Shown here one piece after another: positions 35,195-44,243 of a stretch of 64,000 nt of DNA. The stretch covers positions 186,001-250,000 of the forward strand of contig NZ_JACVAI010000007.1 in NCBI RefSeq assembly GCF_014851765.1, given 5' to 3'. A program made the position numbers and the translations under genes. Positions within the stretch are counted from its first letter, which is position 1. Each line of letters starts with the position of its first letter. The notes under the pieces were generated by a model. That model was not told the origin of the DNA. It made no database searches and worked only from the letters and a program-made list of their open reading frames with translations. The stretch is from Pseudomonas sp. PDM04. Its GTDB lineage: Bacteria > Pseudomonadota > Gammaproteobacteria > Pseudomonadales > Pseudomonadaceae.

Positions 35195-36025
35195 ATGGAT
35201 TTCTGGACCGCCTTGCAGGCATTGATACTTGGGGTTGTGGAAGGGCTGACGGAGTTCTTGCCGATATCCAGCACCGGCCACCAGATCATCGTGGCCGACC
35301 TGCTCGATTTCGGGGGAGAGCGGGCCATCGCGTTCAACATCATTATCCAGTTGGGCGCGATCCTGGCGGTGGTGTGGGAGTTTCGCCGCAAGATTCTGGA
35401 TGTGGTCACCGGCCTGCCGACGCAACCCGGCGCCCGACGGTTTACTGTCAACCTGCTGGTGGCCTTCATGCCTGCGGTGGTGCTGGGGGTGATCTTTTCC
35501 GATCTGATCCACCATTACCTGTTCAACCCGATTACGGTGGCGGCGGCGCTGGTCGTGGGCGGGATCATCATGTTGTGGGCAGAAAAGCGTCAGCACCAGG
35601 TGCACGCCGACACCGTCGACGAGATCACCTGGCAAGACGCCTTGAAAGTCGGGTTTGCCCAATGCCTGGCGATGATTCCCGGTACTTCGCGGTCCGGCGC
35701 CACCATCATTGGTGGCTTGCTGTTCGGCCTGTCGCGCAAGACCGCCACCGAGTTCTCGTTTTTCCTGGCCATGCCGACCATGGTCGCGGCCGCCGTGTAT
35801 TCGGGCTTCAAGTACCGTCATCTGTTCGAGCCAGCTGACTTGCCGGTGTTCGCCATCGGTTTCGTCACCGCGTTCATCTTCGCGATGATTGCCGTCAGGG
35901 GCTTGCTCAAGTTCATCGCCAGCCACAGCTACGCCGTGTTCGCCTGGTACCGCATCGCCTTTGGCCTGGTGATCCTGGCCACCTGGCAGTTCGGTTGGGT
36001 CGATTGGAGCGCTGCCCAGTCATGA
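35195..36025 (+). CDS. uppP: Undecaprenyl-diphosphate phosphatase
   Basis: 276 residues, about eight membrane helices. The two catalytic motifs are E-G-L-T-E-F-L-P-I-S-S-T-G-H-Q and P-G-T-S-R-S-G-A-T-I. It recycles the lipid carrier for peptidoglycan and LPS synthesis and gives bacitracin resistance. The ATG at 35195 follows GGGGG; a TTG one codon earlier is less likely. It overlaps the next gene by ATGA. Confidence 0.94.
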   Translation: MDFWTALQALILGVVEGLTEFLPISSTGHQIIVADLLDFGGERAIAFNIIIQLGAILAVVWEFRRKILDVVTGLPTQPGARRFTVNLLVAFMPAVVLGVIFSDLIHHYLFNPITVAAALVVGGIIMLWAEKRQHQVHADTVDEITWQDALKVGFAQCLAMIPGTSRSGATIIGGLLFGLSRKTATEFSFFLAMPTMVAAAVYSGFKYRHLFEPADLPVFAIGFVTAFIFAMIAVRGLLKFIASHSYAVFAWYRIAFGLVILATWQFGWVDWSAAQS

Positions 36026-36444
36026 GTGATGGCCGCGCGCGCCGCCCGCCCGGACGCCCCTCGGCAGGTCCGCTGCAGCACCTGCGGTTGAAGCTGCTGG
36101 TGTTCGCGGTGGTGTGCGCGCTGCCGCTGTTCGGCTCGTTGTCCTTCGGGCTGAAGGGCATTTCGTGGATACCGCTGGCGGCCTACGGCCTCGTCAGCGT
36201 CCTCGCGTTCTTCCTTTACTGGAGTGACAAGCGCAAGGCCCGCAGCGACCGCTGGCGTACACCGGAAAATGTCCTGCACGCCGTGGAACTCGCCGGCGGC
36301 TGGCCCGGCGCCTTGCTGGCCCAGCAGGTGTTTCGGCACAAGACGCGCAAAGTGTCGTTCCAGGTATTGTTCTGGGTCATTGTGTTGTTGCACCAAGTAT
36401 TCTGGATCGATCAGTTGTTTGTCCAAACTCAGTGGTTTGATTGA
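36022..36444 (+). CDS. DUF1294 membrane protein
   Basis: 140 residues with three to four hydrophobic segments. The family core is visible as F-x-x-Y-W-x-D-K-R-K-A and R-x-P-E-x-x-L-H-x-x-E-L-x-G-G-W-P-G-A-L-L-A-Q-Q-x-F-R-H-K. Function unknown. It is translationally coupled to uppP, so it may act in the envelope lipid cycle. Confidence 0.83.
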   Translation: MSDGRARRPPGRPSAGPLQHLRLKLLVFAVVCALPLFGSLSFGLKGISWIPLAAYGLVSVLAFFLYWSDKRKARSDRWRTPENVLHAVELAGGWPGALLAQQVFRHKTRKVSFQVLFWVIVLLHQVFWIDQLFVQTQWFD

Positions 36445-36512
36445 CGGATTGTTAACGGTTATTGCCGGAAGATCGGCTTACAACTGTGCGATCGTGTCTG
36501 AATTCCGGGCGT

Positions 36513-36533
36513 GTTAGTTTTCGACAAACTAAC
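36513..36533 (+). promoter_or_regulatory. Perfect inverted repeat before the M35-like gene
   Basis: GTTAGTTT and AAACTAAC are exact 8-base arms around TCGAC. The repeat ends 16 bases before the ATG, just upstream of GGAG. It could be an operator or a leader hairpin. Confidence 0.45.
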
Positions 36534-36549
36534 GGTCTGGAGCCTGACA

Positions 36550-37434
36550 ATGAAATTTAAAACGATCACCACTGAAAGTGCCATGAGCAAGTTGGCGGTA
36601 TTCATGGCTTATGCACCTGCGGAAAAATTAGCTTATATCAGGAAGCGCTCTCTGGTCGTTAGAGGCGAAGATTTGAGTGGTTTTTCCGATCACGTTCTAC
36701 TTGACTCCCTGAAGTCGGTTGAGCGCCGTATGCAGCAATATATTGATCGATTTGAACAAGTGAAGTGCGCGGTCACACCGGGACTGATCCTCGATCGTGA
36801 CCTTGTGGCAAAAACCAATGAATTTTTCAATGTCGCTGTTCCGACAGGTATCGAGTCGATTCTGCGGGCACTTCAGCCCGGCGCTGATCTGACGTCCCTT
36901 TATGACCAGGCGTTGAACAAAGCCATCGATGCATTGTTCGCCGACAGGGTCTACTTGCGCGAGCAGCTGGAACTCATTTGTGCGGCGATCAGGAACCCGG
37001 CACTGGTCTGTGAAGTCATTCGCACGGATGCCAAGACTTATAAACAGCTCTATTTTCCAGTACTTGACACGTTCGTCAAAGGTTTGGAGGCGCCATTCGC
37101 TCTCGCGTTTCCGATGTTCATGGGGGTAGAGTCATGTTTGTTGATTCATTCTGCGGGCCTGAGGGTTAATGAAACTTACACACCCAGGGTCAAAGGTTTT
37201 ACCCATGAGTTTTTCATGTATCTGGTGCTGCATGAACTAACGCACTTGCTGCGTTACACCAATGACACCGCTTATGTGTTTGCCGGCATGAAGGGTGTGA
37301 GTGAATTCGACGTCTATTCAATGGCCAGTCTGTCAGCCAACGATACCCATAATGCCGACAACTATACCGTGCTGATCTTTAACGCCTTGTCCCTTCTGCA
37401 CACGCAAGGGCGCCTCGACCTGCGTCAGTTCTAA
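36550..37434 (+). CDS. M35-like (aspzincin) metalloprotease domain protein
   Basis: 294 residues, no signal peptide. The N-terminal ~200 residues are helical and unrecognised. The C-terminal part has H-E-L-T-H (228-232), Asp239 exactly seven residues after the second His, and H-N-A-D-N-Y (267-272), the aspzincin layout. The same spacing of His, Asp and N-A-D order is seen at the end of the toxin-like protein at 423-5204. Base use is clearly different from its neighbours: 27 of 60 G+C at 36601-36660 against 37 of 60 at 36181-36240. This suggests recent acquisition. I infer a proteolytic effector; export and target are unknown. Confidence 0.7.
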   Translation: MKFKTITTESAMSKLAVFMAYAPAEKLAYIRKRSLVVRGEDLSGFSDHVLLDSLKSVERRMQQYIDRFEQVKCAVTPGLILDRDLVAKTNEFFNVAVPTGIESILRALQPGADLTSLYDQALNKAIDALFADRVYLREQLELICAAIRNPALVCEVIRTDAKTYKQLYFPVLDTFVKGLEAPFALAFPMFMGVESCLLIHSAGLRVNETYTPRVKGFTHEFFMYLVLHELTHLLRYTNDTAYVFAGMKGVSEFDVYSMASLSANDTHNADNYTVLIFNALSLLHTQGRLDLRQF

Positions 37435-37790
37435 AGCAACAGCCCGACCTGGGTGCGCTTGGGCAATTTGCTCACCACCAATTGGTGGGAGCGCTGCAAC
37501 AGGGCTTGCAACTCCTGGGCACCGAGCGGGTAGGGCGTCTGCATGATCACCCACTGTGCCCGCGCCAGATAAGGCGCGGGATGAATGCCGGGGCGATCGC
37601 AATGGCCGAGGAACAGGTCCTTGTCGACCTTGAAGGCCAGGGATTCGCCCCGCAGGTTCTGTAGGGCAAACATCTTGTTTCCGGCAATCGAAAACACCCG
37701 CACGCCGCCCCATTTGTAATCTTCCCGCGCGCCCGGCAGAGCCAGGCAGAATTGCGCGACGTCTTCTTCGCTCATGCGTCCAGCCTTCAT
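37431..37790 (-). CDS. MmcQ/YjbR-family DNA-binding-fold protein
   Basis: 119 residues with the CyaY-like/YjbR fold pattern: L-A-L-P-G-A-x-E-D-Y-K-W-G, F-x-I-x-G-N-K-M-F-A, and L-x-x-R-x-x-x-L-V-x-S-K-L-P-K at the end. Molecular function is not established. The ATG at 37790 overlaps the LysR stop (ATGA), implying coupled translation; an ATG five codons later with AAGG upstream is an alternative. Its stop overlaps the stop of the convergent M35-like gene by 4 bases. Confidence 0.83.
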   Translation of the reverse strand: MKAGRMSEEDVAQFCLALPGAREDYKWGGVRVFSIAGNKMFALQNLRGESLAFKVDKDLFLGHCDRPGIHPAPYLARAQWVIMQTPYPLGAQELQALLQRSHQLVVSKLPKRTQVGLLL

Positions 37791-38695
37791 ATCAATCGGT
37801 CTCCGCAGGCATTGAATGATTCGATCAAATGGTCGAGCCAGGCGCGCACGGCGGGCATCACCCCGCGTCGATGAGGGTACACCGCCTGCAACCAGCCACC
37901 GGGCAGCGACCAGTCGGGTAACAACTGCACCAGCGCGCCGCTTTGCAGTTCCTCCTCGCAGTACATCATCGGCAGCAGGGTGAAGCCCTGGCCCGCCAGC
38001 GTGCACGCCTTGCGCACGATAAAGTCGTCGATGCCCAGTCGCGCCTCAAGCGAGAGCTCCTGGCTTTTACCCTGTTGATCGAGTAGGCGGATGTGCACCA
38101 TGCGATCGGCCTCGAGAGCACCGAGCACCGGCAGGCGCTTGAGGTCTTCGGGATGATTGACTTGTCGGCCCTGGAGGAAGTCCGCGCTGGCCACCAGCAG
38201 CATCTGTGCCTGACGCAGGCGTCGGGTGACCAGCAACGGGTCCTCGTCGCCGGGTTCGCGAACCCGCAGAGCGACATCGACGCCTTCGGTCACCAGGTCG
38301 ACGCGTCGGTTGACCAGCATCACTTCCAACTGAACCTGCGGGTATTTGTCGAGAAACCGGCTGATCACCGAAGGCAGCATTTCATGGGCCAGGCCGACGG
38401 GACTCGAGACCCGCAAGCGTCCTCGGGGTTCGCTGGACATGCTGGCCACCGCCTCGTCGGCCATTTCGGCTTCCAGCAGCATTGCCTGGCAATGACGCAG
38501 GTAGCGTTCGCCCACGGCGGTCAACTTCAGTTGGCGTGTGGTGCGCTGCAGCAGGCGCGCGCCCAGGCGTTCTTCCAGCTCGGCAATGCGTCGCGACAGC
38601 CGCGATTTTGGAATGCCCAGCAGACGGCCCGCTGCCGCGAAACCGCCGGCTTCGACCACCTTGGCAAAGTAGAAGAGATCGTTGAGGTCCTGCAT
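37787..38695 (-). CDS. LysR-family regulator, divergent from azoR
   Basis: 302 residues. Helix-turn-helix at about 1-60 (G-G-F-A-A-A-G-R-L-L-G-I-P-K-S-R-L-S-R-R-I), effector-binding domain from about 90. The R-L-L-G-I-P-K-S-x-L-S subgroup often controls divergent quinone reductase or azoreductase genes. A candidate site TTGT-N12-ACAA lies between the two genes. Confidence 0.88.
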   Translation of the reverse strand: MQDLNDLFYFAKVVEAGGFAAAGRLLGIPKSRLSRRIAELEERLGARLLQRTTRQLKLTAVGERYLRHCQAMLLEAEMADEAVASMSSEPRGRLRVSSPVGLAHEMLPSVISRFLDKYPQVQLEVMLVNRRVDLVTEGVDVALRVREPGDEDPLLVTRRLRQAQMLLVASADFLQGRQVNHPEDLKRLPVLGALEADRMVHIRLLDQQGKSQELSLEARLGIDDFIVRKACTLAGQGFTLLPMMYCEEELQSGALVQLLPDWSLPGGWLQAVYPHRRGVMPAVRAWLDHLIESFNACGDRLI

Positions 38696-38707
38696 GTGAT
38701 CGCTCGA

Positions 38708-38727
38708 TTGTTCTATCAGTGAGACAA
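38708..38727. promoter_or_regulatory. Candidate LysR-type operator
   Basis: TTGT and ACAA face each other across 12 bases, close to the T-N11-A form, in the 128-base gap between the lysR and azoR genes. Confidence 0.35.
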
Positions 38728-38823
38728 ACTATCGCATTGTTGCCCTCTAATCAGCTATTGGTTTCGCTTGTAGGATCCTCTCCATCAGATCGCCCCGTCG
38801 CGGTCCTCAACTGGAGACTCCAC

Positions 38824-39435
38824 ATGAAACTGCTGCATATCGATTCGAGCATTCTTGGCGACAACTCGGCTTCCCGCCTGCTCAGCGGCGAAGTCGTCAA
38901 AGCCTGGCAAGCCGCCGATCCGAGCGCCGTGGTGACCTACCGCGACCTGGCCAGCGACGCCATCAGCCACTTCTCGGCCACTACCCTGGTCGCCGCCGGC
39001 ACCACCGCCGAGCTGCGCGATGCCGCCCAACAGCACGAAGCCGAGCTGAGCGCCTCGACCCTGGCTGAATTCCTCGCCGCTGATGCCGTGGTGATTGCCG
39101 CACCGATGTACAACTTCACCATCCCGACCCAGCTCAAGGCCTGGATCGACCGCATTGCCGTCGCCGGCCAGACTTTCCGCTACACCGAAGCCGGCCCTGA
39201 AGGCCTGTGCGGTAACAAGAAGGTGGTGATCGTGTCGACGTCCGGCGGCCTGCATGCCGGTCAGGCCACCGGCGTTGCCCATGAAGAATACTTGAAGGTG
39301 ATGTTCGGTTTCCTCGGCATTACCGACATCGAATTCGTCCGCGCACACGGCCTGGCCTACGGTGACGAAGTGCGCAACAAAGCGATGAGCGACGCCCACA
39401 CACAGATCAGCGAGCAACTGTTCGCGGCTGCGTAA
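38824..39435 (+). CDS. azoR: FMN-dependent NADH:quinone/azo oxidoreductase
   Basis: 203-residue flavodoxin-fold enzyme. FMN contacts are S-x-x-x-x-x-S-x-S-R near the start (S-S-I-L-G-D-N-S-A-S-R), A-P-M-Y-N-F-T-I-P-T-Q-L-K-A-W-I-D and S-T-S-G-G-L-H. It reduces quinones and azo bonds by two electrons and protects against thiol stress. It is divergently transcribed from the LysR gene, its probable regulator. Confidence 0.92.
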   Translation: MKLLHIDSSILGDNSASRLLSGEVVKAWQAADPSAVVTYRDLASDAISHFSATTLVAAGTTAELRDAAQQHEAELSASTLAEFLAADAVVIAAPMYNFTIPTQLKAWIDRIAVAGQTFRYTEAGPEGLCGNKKVVIVSTSGGLHAGQATGVAHEEYLKVMFGFLGITDIEFVRAHGLAYGDEVRNKAMSDAHTQISEQLFAAA

Positions 39436-39474
39436 GGCCTGCGTAAAGATGTAAATCCGCTCGGGCAACACCTC

Positions 39475-39524
39475 AAAAAACTCTGTATTCTGATTGCGCA
39501 AGTATCAGGTACGGAGTTTTTTGT
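39475..39524 (+). terminator. Terminator downstream of azoR
   Basis: AAAAAACTCTGTA pairs with TACGGAGTTTTTT (one G-U) and encloses a second stem CTGAT/ATCAG. A T6 run ends it. Confidence 0.75.
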
Positions 39525-39675
39525 TTCTGAATACTTCGTATTGTGGCCCAGGTTATGCAGTCGAGGGTTAACGTCCCCGTTCTGCAAGGTGGCCGCAATC
39601 GCGGTACAAGGCCGCTTCCTCATGGTTATGCAGGAGAACGGGCTTTCCGGAAAAGTAACAGAGGTGGGGCATCCG

Positions 39676-40713
39676 ATGGTGCGTCTTTGTGCAACGTTAC
39701 TGATTTGCCTGCTCAGCAGCCTGAATTCAGTGCACGCCGCGCCTGCGCCGCACCCTCACTGGAGCGTCGGCTTCCACGAGCTGAGCTTTCTCGATCCGCT
39801 GGACCTGCAACCGATGCGCGCCATCGCCTTCTATCCTTCCAGCGACCGCGAGCACGTCAGCAAACTCGAGGGCTACACCGTGGAGGCGGGGGAGGACACC
39901 CGAGTCGCCATCGGGCGGTTCCCGATGCTGATGCTGTCCCACGGCAATACCGGCACCCCGCTGGCCTTGCATGACCTGGCCACCTCGCTGGCACGCAAAG
40001 GGTTCGTGGTGGTGGCGGTGATTCATCCCGGCGACAACTCCAGGGACCACAGCCGCCTCGGCACCATGAGCAACCTGTACGGTCGCCCGATCCAGATTTC
40101 CGAAGCCATTACCGCCACCTTGGGCGACCGCATGCTCTCGCCATTCGTCAACGCCGATCAGGTCGGGGTGATCGGCTATTCGGCGGGCGGGGAGACGGCG
40201 TTGATCCTGTCCGGGGCGACGCCGGACCTGGATCGCCTGCGCCGCTATTGCCAGGAGCGTCCGGACGACCACGACGCGTGCAACACCCAGGGTGAGTTGA
40301 TTGTCGATCGCGATGACCTGCAACCGGTCGCGGACCCTCGGGTGCATGCGCTGTTGCTGATGGCGCCGCTGAGCCTGAAGTTCGGCCGTCATACCCTGGC
40401 CGATGTGCATGTGCCGGTGCTGCTGTACAGCGGTGATGGCGACAAGCTGGTGGCGTTCGACAAAAACGCGGCGGCGCTGGCGCGCAAACTGCCGACCGCG
40501 CCTGACTTCAAGTTGCTGGCCGGGGCAGGGCATTTTGTCTTCATGGCACCCTGCAACGAAGAACAGATCGCCGCCATGCCGGCGTTGTGCACCGATGCTG
40601 ATGGCGTCGATCGGGAAGACATCCACCGCAACATGATCTCGGAGGCCGGGCGGTTCTTCTCCCGGACCCTGGGCAAGCCGACCCGCGCCGGCATGCAGAC
40701 GGCCGATCAGTAA
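39676..40713 (+). CDS. Secreted alpha/beta hydrolase, dienelactone/PAF-acetylhydrolase-like
   Basis: 345 residues from the ATG at 39676, which begins a signal peptide (L-L-I-C-L-L-S-S-L-N-S-V-H-A). The fold features are H-G-N-T-G (oxyanion), the nucleophile elbow G-Y-S-A-G-G, and A-G-A-G-H-F-V-F for the catalytic His. A near-C-terminal segment N-E-E-Q-I-A-A-M-P-A-L-C is typical of this predicted dienelactone hydrolase group. It is expected to act in the periplasm; substrate unknown. An open frame extends upstream to 39541 but lacks a better start. Confidence 0.8.
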   Translation: MVRLCATLLICLLSSLNSVHAAPAPHPHWSVGFHELSFLDPLDLQPMRAIAFYPSSDREHVSKLEGYTVEAGEDTRVAIGRFPMLMLSHGNTGTPLALHDLATSLARKGFVVVAVIHPGDNSRDHSRLGTMSNLYGRPIQISEAITATLGDRMLSPFVNADQVGVIGYSAGGETALILSGATPDLDRLRRYCQERPDDHDACNTQGELIVDRDDLQPVADPRVHALLLMAPLSLKFGRHTLADVHVPVLLYSGDGDKLVAFDKNAAALARKLPTAPDFKLLAGAGHFVFMAPCNEEQIAAMPALCTDADGVDREDIHRNMISEAGRFFSRTLGKPTRAGMQTADQ

Positions 40714-40722
40714 TCAGACACC

Positions 40723-40751
40723 CTGTGGAAGCGGGCTCGCTCGCGAAGGCG
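40723..40751. repeat. Degenerate single REP copy
   Basis: CCTGTGGAAGCGGGCTCGCTCGCGAAGG resembles the local REP with several changes. It lies between convergent genes. Confidence 0.55.
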
Positions 40752-40799
40752 TCCTGTCAGCCAACCTCTGCATCAACAGGCCGACGGAGTGCCGCGTTG

Positions 40800-41987
40800 C
40801 TAGGCCATCGCGCGAAGCTTGAGCAACAGGGTCAGGGCCAGTCCGGTCACGGACAGCATCGCCGCACTGAAGAAAATCCACGAATACCCAAGGTTCAACG
40901 CCACCGCGCCCATCAGTGGCCCGGCGATCGCCAGCGCCAGGTCGAAGAACACGGCGTAGGCACTCAGCCCGGCGCCACGGCTGGAATTGGGCACTTGCTT
41001 GATCGCCTCCACGCCCAGAGCCGGGTAGACCAGCGACAGGCCGAACCCGGCGAGGGCCGCGCCGAACAATGCGTAGCCCGTAGAAGGGGCCAGCCACAGC
41101 AGCACAAGGCCCGCGGTTTCAATGCTCATGCAGGCAATGGCCGAGGTGAACCCGCCGAAGCGGCTGATGCTGGAAATGAACAGCAGGCGCGCCAGGATGA
41201 AGCAGATCCCGAATACCGTCAGGCAGTAGGCGGCGCCGGTCCAGCCGCGGCTGACGTAATACAGGGTAATAAAGGTGGTCAAGGTGCCGTAGCCGATCGA
41301 CGCCAGGCTCAGGCTGGCGCCAAACGGTGCAATGCGCCCGAAGACCGCCCAGAACGGCAGGCGCTCGCCGCGAACCACCGGCACCGAGGGTTTGTTGCGG
41401 ATCAGCAGCAGCGCCAGCGCGGCGAGCAACGACAACGCGATGCCGAGGCTGGCAAAGCCATATTCAGCCACCATCACCACACCCAGCGGTGCGCCAATGG
41501 CGATGGCGCCATAGGACGCGATGCCGTTCCATGAAATCGACCGCGCCGTGTGCTCGGCGCCCACCTGGCCCATGCACCAACTGATGGTGCCGACACCGAT
41601 CAGCCCCTGGGCGATCCCCAGCAACAGGCGGCCGGCAATCAGGATCAACAGGCTGGTCAGCGCAAAGCTCTGCAACAATGTGGACAGCAACGTCAGGACG
41701 CCGCTGAGGACGATCCCGCTCAGTCCGTAGACAATCGCCCGCTTGGTCCCGACGCTGTCTGACATGCGCCCGGCCATCGGGCGGCTGAGCAGGGTGGCCA
41801 GGTACTGCGAACCGATGGTCAACCCCGCCACGACCGCACTGAAACCCAATTGCCCATGGACATAACCCGGCAACACCGCAATCGGCAGGCCGATGCAGAG
41901 GAAGGCAATGAAGGTATAGAAAACGATGGAGACGATCTGCAGGGTGATCGCCATGGAGCTTTGCGGTGGCAGTTGCTGCGCAGACAT
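40800..41987 (-). CDS. MFS transporter, YhhS-like
   Basis: 395 residues, 12 predicted membrane helices. The loop 2-3 motif is R-P-M-A-G-R-M-S-D-S-V-G-T-K-R-A, and S-R-G-A-G-L-S-A-Y-A-V-F-F-D appears in the second half, as in the YhhS/YfcJ group of drug or sugar efflux carriers. The substrate cannot be told from sequence. Confidence 0.85.
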   Translation of the reverse strand: MSAQQLPPQSSMAITLQIVSIVFYTFIAFLCIGLPIAVLPGYVHGQLGFSAVVAGLTIGSQYLATLLSRPMAGRMSDSVGTKRAIVYGLSGIVLSGVLTLLSTLLQSFALTSLLILIAGRLLLGIAQGLIGVGTISWCMGQVGAEHTARSISWNGIASYGAIAIGAPLGVVMVAEYGFASLGIALSLLAALALLLIRNKPSVPVVRGERLPFWAVFGRIAPFGASLSLASIGYGTLTTFITLYYVSRGWTGAAYCLTVFGICFILARLLFISSISRFGGFTSAIACMSIETAGLVLLWLAPSTGYALFGAALAGFGLSLVYPALGVEAIKQVPNSSRGAGLSAYAVFFDLALAIAGPLMGAVALNLGYSWIFFSAAMLSVTGLALTLLLKLRAMA

Positions 41988-42344
41988 GGGGGCTCGTTCG
42001 CGGGCGGCGGTGGGAGACCTGCATCATGGCGCGGGTGTGCAATAAATGAAAGCAGGCTAACTATATTTCTCTGGTCCGGGGCTCACCCTGCCTCCTGTGG
42101 CGGGAACGTCTGTGGGAGCGAGCCTTCTCGCGAAAAGCGCCCCGGCAACGGGTTCATTCAGGCCGTCCGCGTTTTCGTTGATGCCCGTCGCGAGCAGGCT
42201 CGCTCCCCACAGAAAAGGCGCGGACACCTGTGGGGTAGGGTTGCCCTCAAAGGGCGTTGGCACCGGTCATGAAATGCAAAAAGCCCCGTCACAACGGACA
42301 GGGCTTTCGATTGGCAGCGCGCGGCAAAAACCTCGTCGCGGCTT
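41988..42344. repeat. Intergenic REP pair and terminator
   Basis: A 357-base gap. An inverted REP pair lies at about 42110-42213 (TGTGGGAGCGAGCCTTCTCGCG and CGCGAGCAGGCTCGCTCCCCAC). A terminator for ybiT follows at 42279-42307: AAAGCCC pairs with GGGCTTT and T5 follows on the minus strand. No gene is seen. Confidence 0.75.
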
Positions 42345-43931
42345 TTAGAACACCACACCCTGGCTGCGCAGGTAGTCGTCATAGGTGCCGCTGAAGTCGG
42401 TCACGCCGTTGGGGCTCAACTCGATGATGCGGGTGGCCAGGGACGATACGAACTCACGGTCGTGGCTGACGAAGATCAGCGTGCCCGGGTAGTTTTCCAG
42501 CGCCAGGTTCAGTGCCTCGATGGATTCCATGTCCAGGTGGTTGGTCGGTTCGTCCATCACCAGGACGTTGGGCTTTTGCAGGATCAGCTTGCCGAACAGC
42601 ATACGACCCTGCTCACCGCCGGAGATCACTTTGACCGACTTGAGGATCTCGTCGTTGGAGAACAGCATCCGGCCCAGGGTGCCGCGAATCACCTGTTCGC
42701 CCTGGGTCCACTGGCCCATCCAGTCGAACAGGCTGACATCGTCTTCGAAGTCGTGGGCGTGGTCCTGGGCGTAGTAGCCCAGCTCCGCGCTTTCGGTCCA
42801 CTTGACGGTGCCGGCATCCGGAGTCAGCTCACCCATCAGGGTGCGCAGCAGGGTGGTCTTGCCGATACCGTTCGGGCCGATGATCGCCACGCGTTCGCCG
42901 GCTTCGACGGTGAAGCTGAAGTTCTTGAACAGGGTCTTGCCGTCGAAGCCCTTGGACATCTGCTCGATGGTCACGGCCTGGCGGTGCAGTTTCTTGGTCT
43001 GTTCGAAACGGATGAACGGGCTGACGCGGCTCGATGGCTTGACCTCGGCCAGCTGGATCTTGTCGATTTGCTTGGCGCGGGAAGTGGCCTGCTTGGCTTT
43101 CGAGGCGTTGGCCGAGAAGCGGCTGACGAAGGTCTGCAGCTCGGCAATCTGGGCTTTTTTCTTGGCGTTGTCCGACAGCAGTTGCTCGCGGGACTGAGTC
43201 GCCGCGGTCATGTACTCGTCGTAGTTGCCCGGGAACAGGCGCAATTCGCCGTAGTCCAGGTCGGCCATGTGGGTGCAGACGCTGTTGAGGAAGTGACGGT
43301 CGTGGGAAATGATAATCATGGTGCTGTTACGCGCCGTGAGAATGGTTTCCAGCCAGCGAATGGTGTTGATGTCCAGGTGGTTGGTCGGTTCGTCGAGCAA
43401 CAGCACTTCCGGATCGGAAAACAGTGCCTGGGCCAGCAACACCCGCAGTTTCCAGCCTGGCGCGACCTCGGTCATCGGGCCGAAATGCTGTTCCAGGGGA
43501 ATACCCAGGCCCAGCAGCAGTTCACCGGCGCGTGATTCGGCGGTGTAACCGTCCATTTCGGCGAACTCGGTTTCCAGCTCGGCCACGGCCATGCCGTCCG
43601 CTTCGCTCATTTCCGGCAGCGAGTAGATGCGATCGCGCTCGGCCTTGACCTTCCACAGCTCTTCGTGACCCATGATCACGGTGTCGATCACGGTGAATTC
43701 TTCGTAGGCGAACTGGTCCTGGCGCAATTTACCCAGACGCACGTTCGGCTCGAGCATGACCTGGCCGCCGGATGGCTCGAGGTCGCCGCCGAGAATCTTC
43801 ATGAAGGTCGACTTGCCGCAACCGTTGGCGCCGATCAAGCCATAACGGTTGCCACCGTTGAACTTGACCGAAACGTTTTCGAAAAGCGGCTTGGCGCCGA
43901 ACTGCATGGTGATGTTAGCTGTAGAGATCAA
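42345..43931 (-). CDS. ybiT: ABC-F translation factor YbiT
   Basis: 528 residues, two fused ABC ATPase domains, no membrane part. Walker A motifs are G-A-N-G-C-G-K-S and G-P-N-G-I-G-K-T. The first signature is A-P-G-W-K-L-R instead of L-S-G-G-Q, as in E. coli YbiT; the second is I-S-G-G-E-Q-G. The interdomain linker at about 245-310 is rich in Lys and Arg. ABC-F proteins act at the ribosomal E site; YbiT's exact role is less settled than EttA's. Confidence 0.9.
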   Translation of the reverse strand: MISTANITMQFGAKPLFENVSVKFNGGNRYGLIGANGCGKSTFMKILGGDLEPSGGQVMLEPNVRLGKLRQDQFAYEEFTVIDTVIMGHEELWKVKAERDRIYSLPEMSEADGMAVAELETEFAEMDGYTAESRAGELLLGLGIPLEQHFGPMTEVAPGWKLRVLLAQALFSDPEVLLLDEPTNHLDINTIRWLETILTARNSTMIIISHDRHFLNSVCTHMADLDYGELRLFPGNYDEYMTAATQSREQLLSDNAKKKAQIAELQTFVSRFSANASKAKQATSRAKQIDKIQLAEVKPSSRVSPFIRFEQTKKLHRQAVTIEQMSKGFDGKTLFKNFSFTVEAGERVAIIGPNGIGKTTLLRTLMGELTPDAGTVKWTESAELGYYAQDHAHDFEDDVSLFDWMGQWTQGEQVIRGTLGRMLFSNDEILKSVKVISGGEQGRMLFGKLILQKPNVLVMDEPTNHLDMESIEALNLALENYPGTLIFVSHDREFVSSLATRIIELSPNGVTDFSGTYDDYLRSQGVVF

Positions 43932-44243
43932 AGGTTTTTCCTGCGAAGCATTCAGAGTGGCCAGGGTGCGGCAGTACCGCGCTTGGCCCGAGTCGAATTG
44001 CGCTGAAGCGGGGGGACATTCCCGTCATCAACCAAGGGGCGCGTAAAGTTTGGCGGCGATTGTACTGGTCTGGCTCTTTAAACGATAGGGCATTGAGGCC
44101 CGCCGATGCGTTGGCGCTATCAGCGGAGCGTTTTTCGCATTTGCAGGTTAACTATTGGTTACAAATAGTGGCTAAAATGCCGTCTTCGACTGATGCCGAC
44201 AGGCGCGGACGCATTTTGTTCACTTTTGACGTGTGACGATTCC
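43932..44243. promoter_or_regulatory. Divergent region before ybiT and lpxO
   Basis: A 312-base gap. A sigma-70-like candidate TTGCAG-N17-AATAGT (44141-44169) lies about 75 bases before the lpxO start. No gene is seen. Confidence 0.3.
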
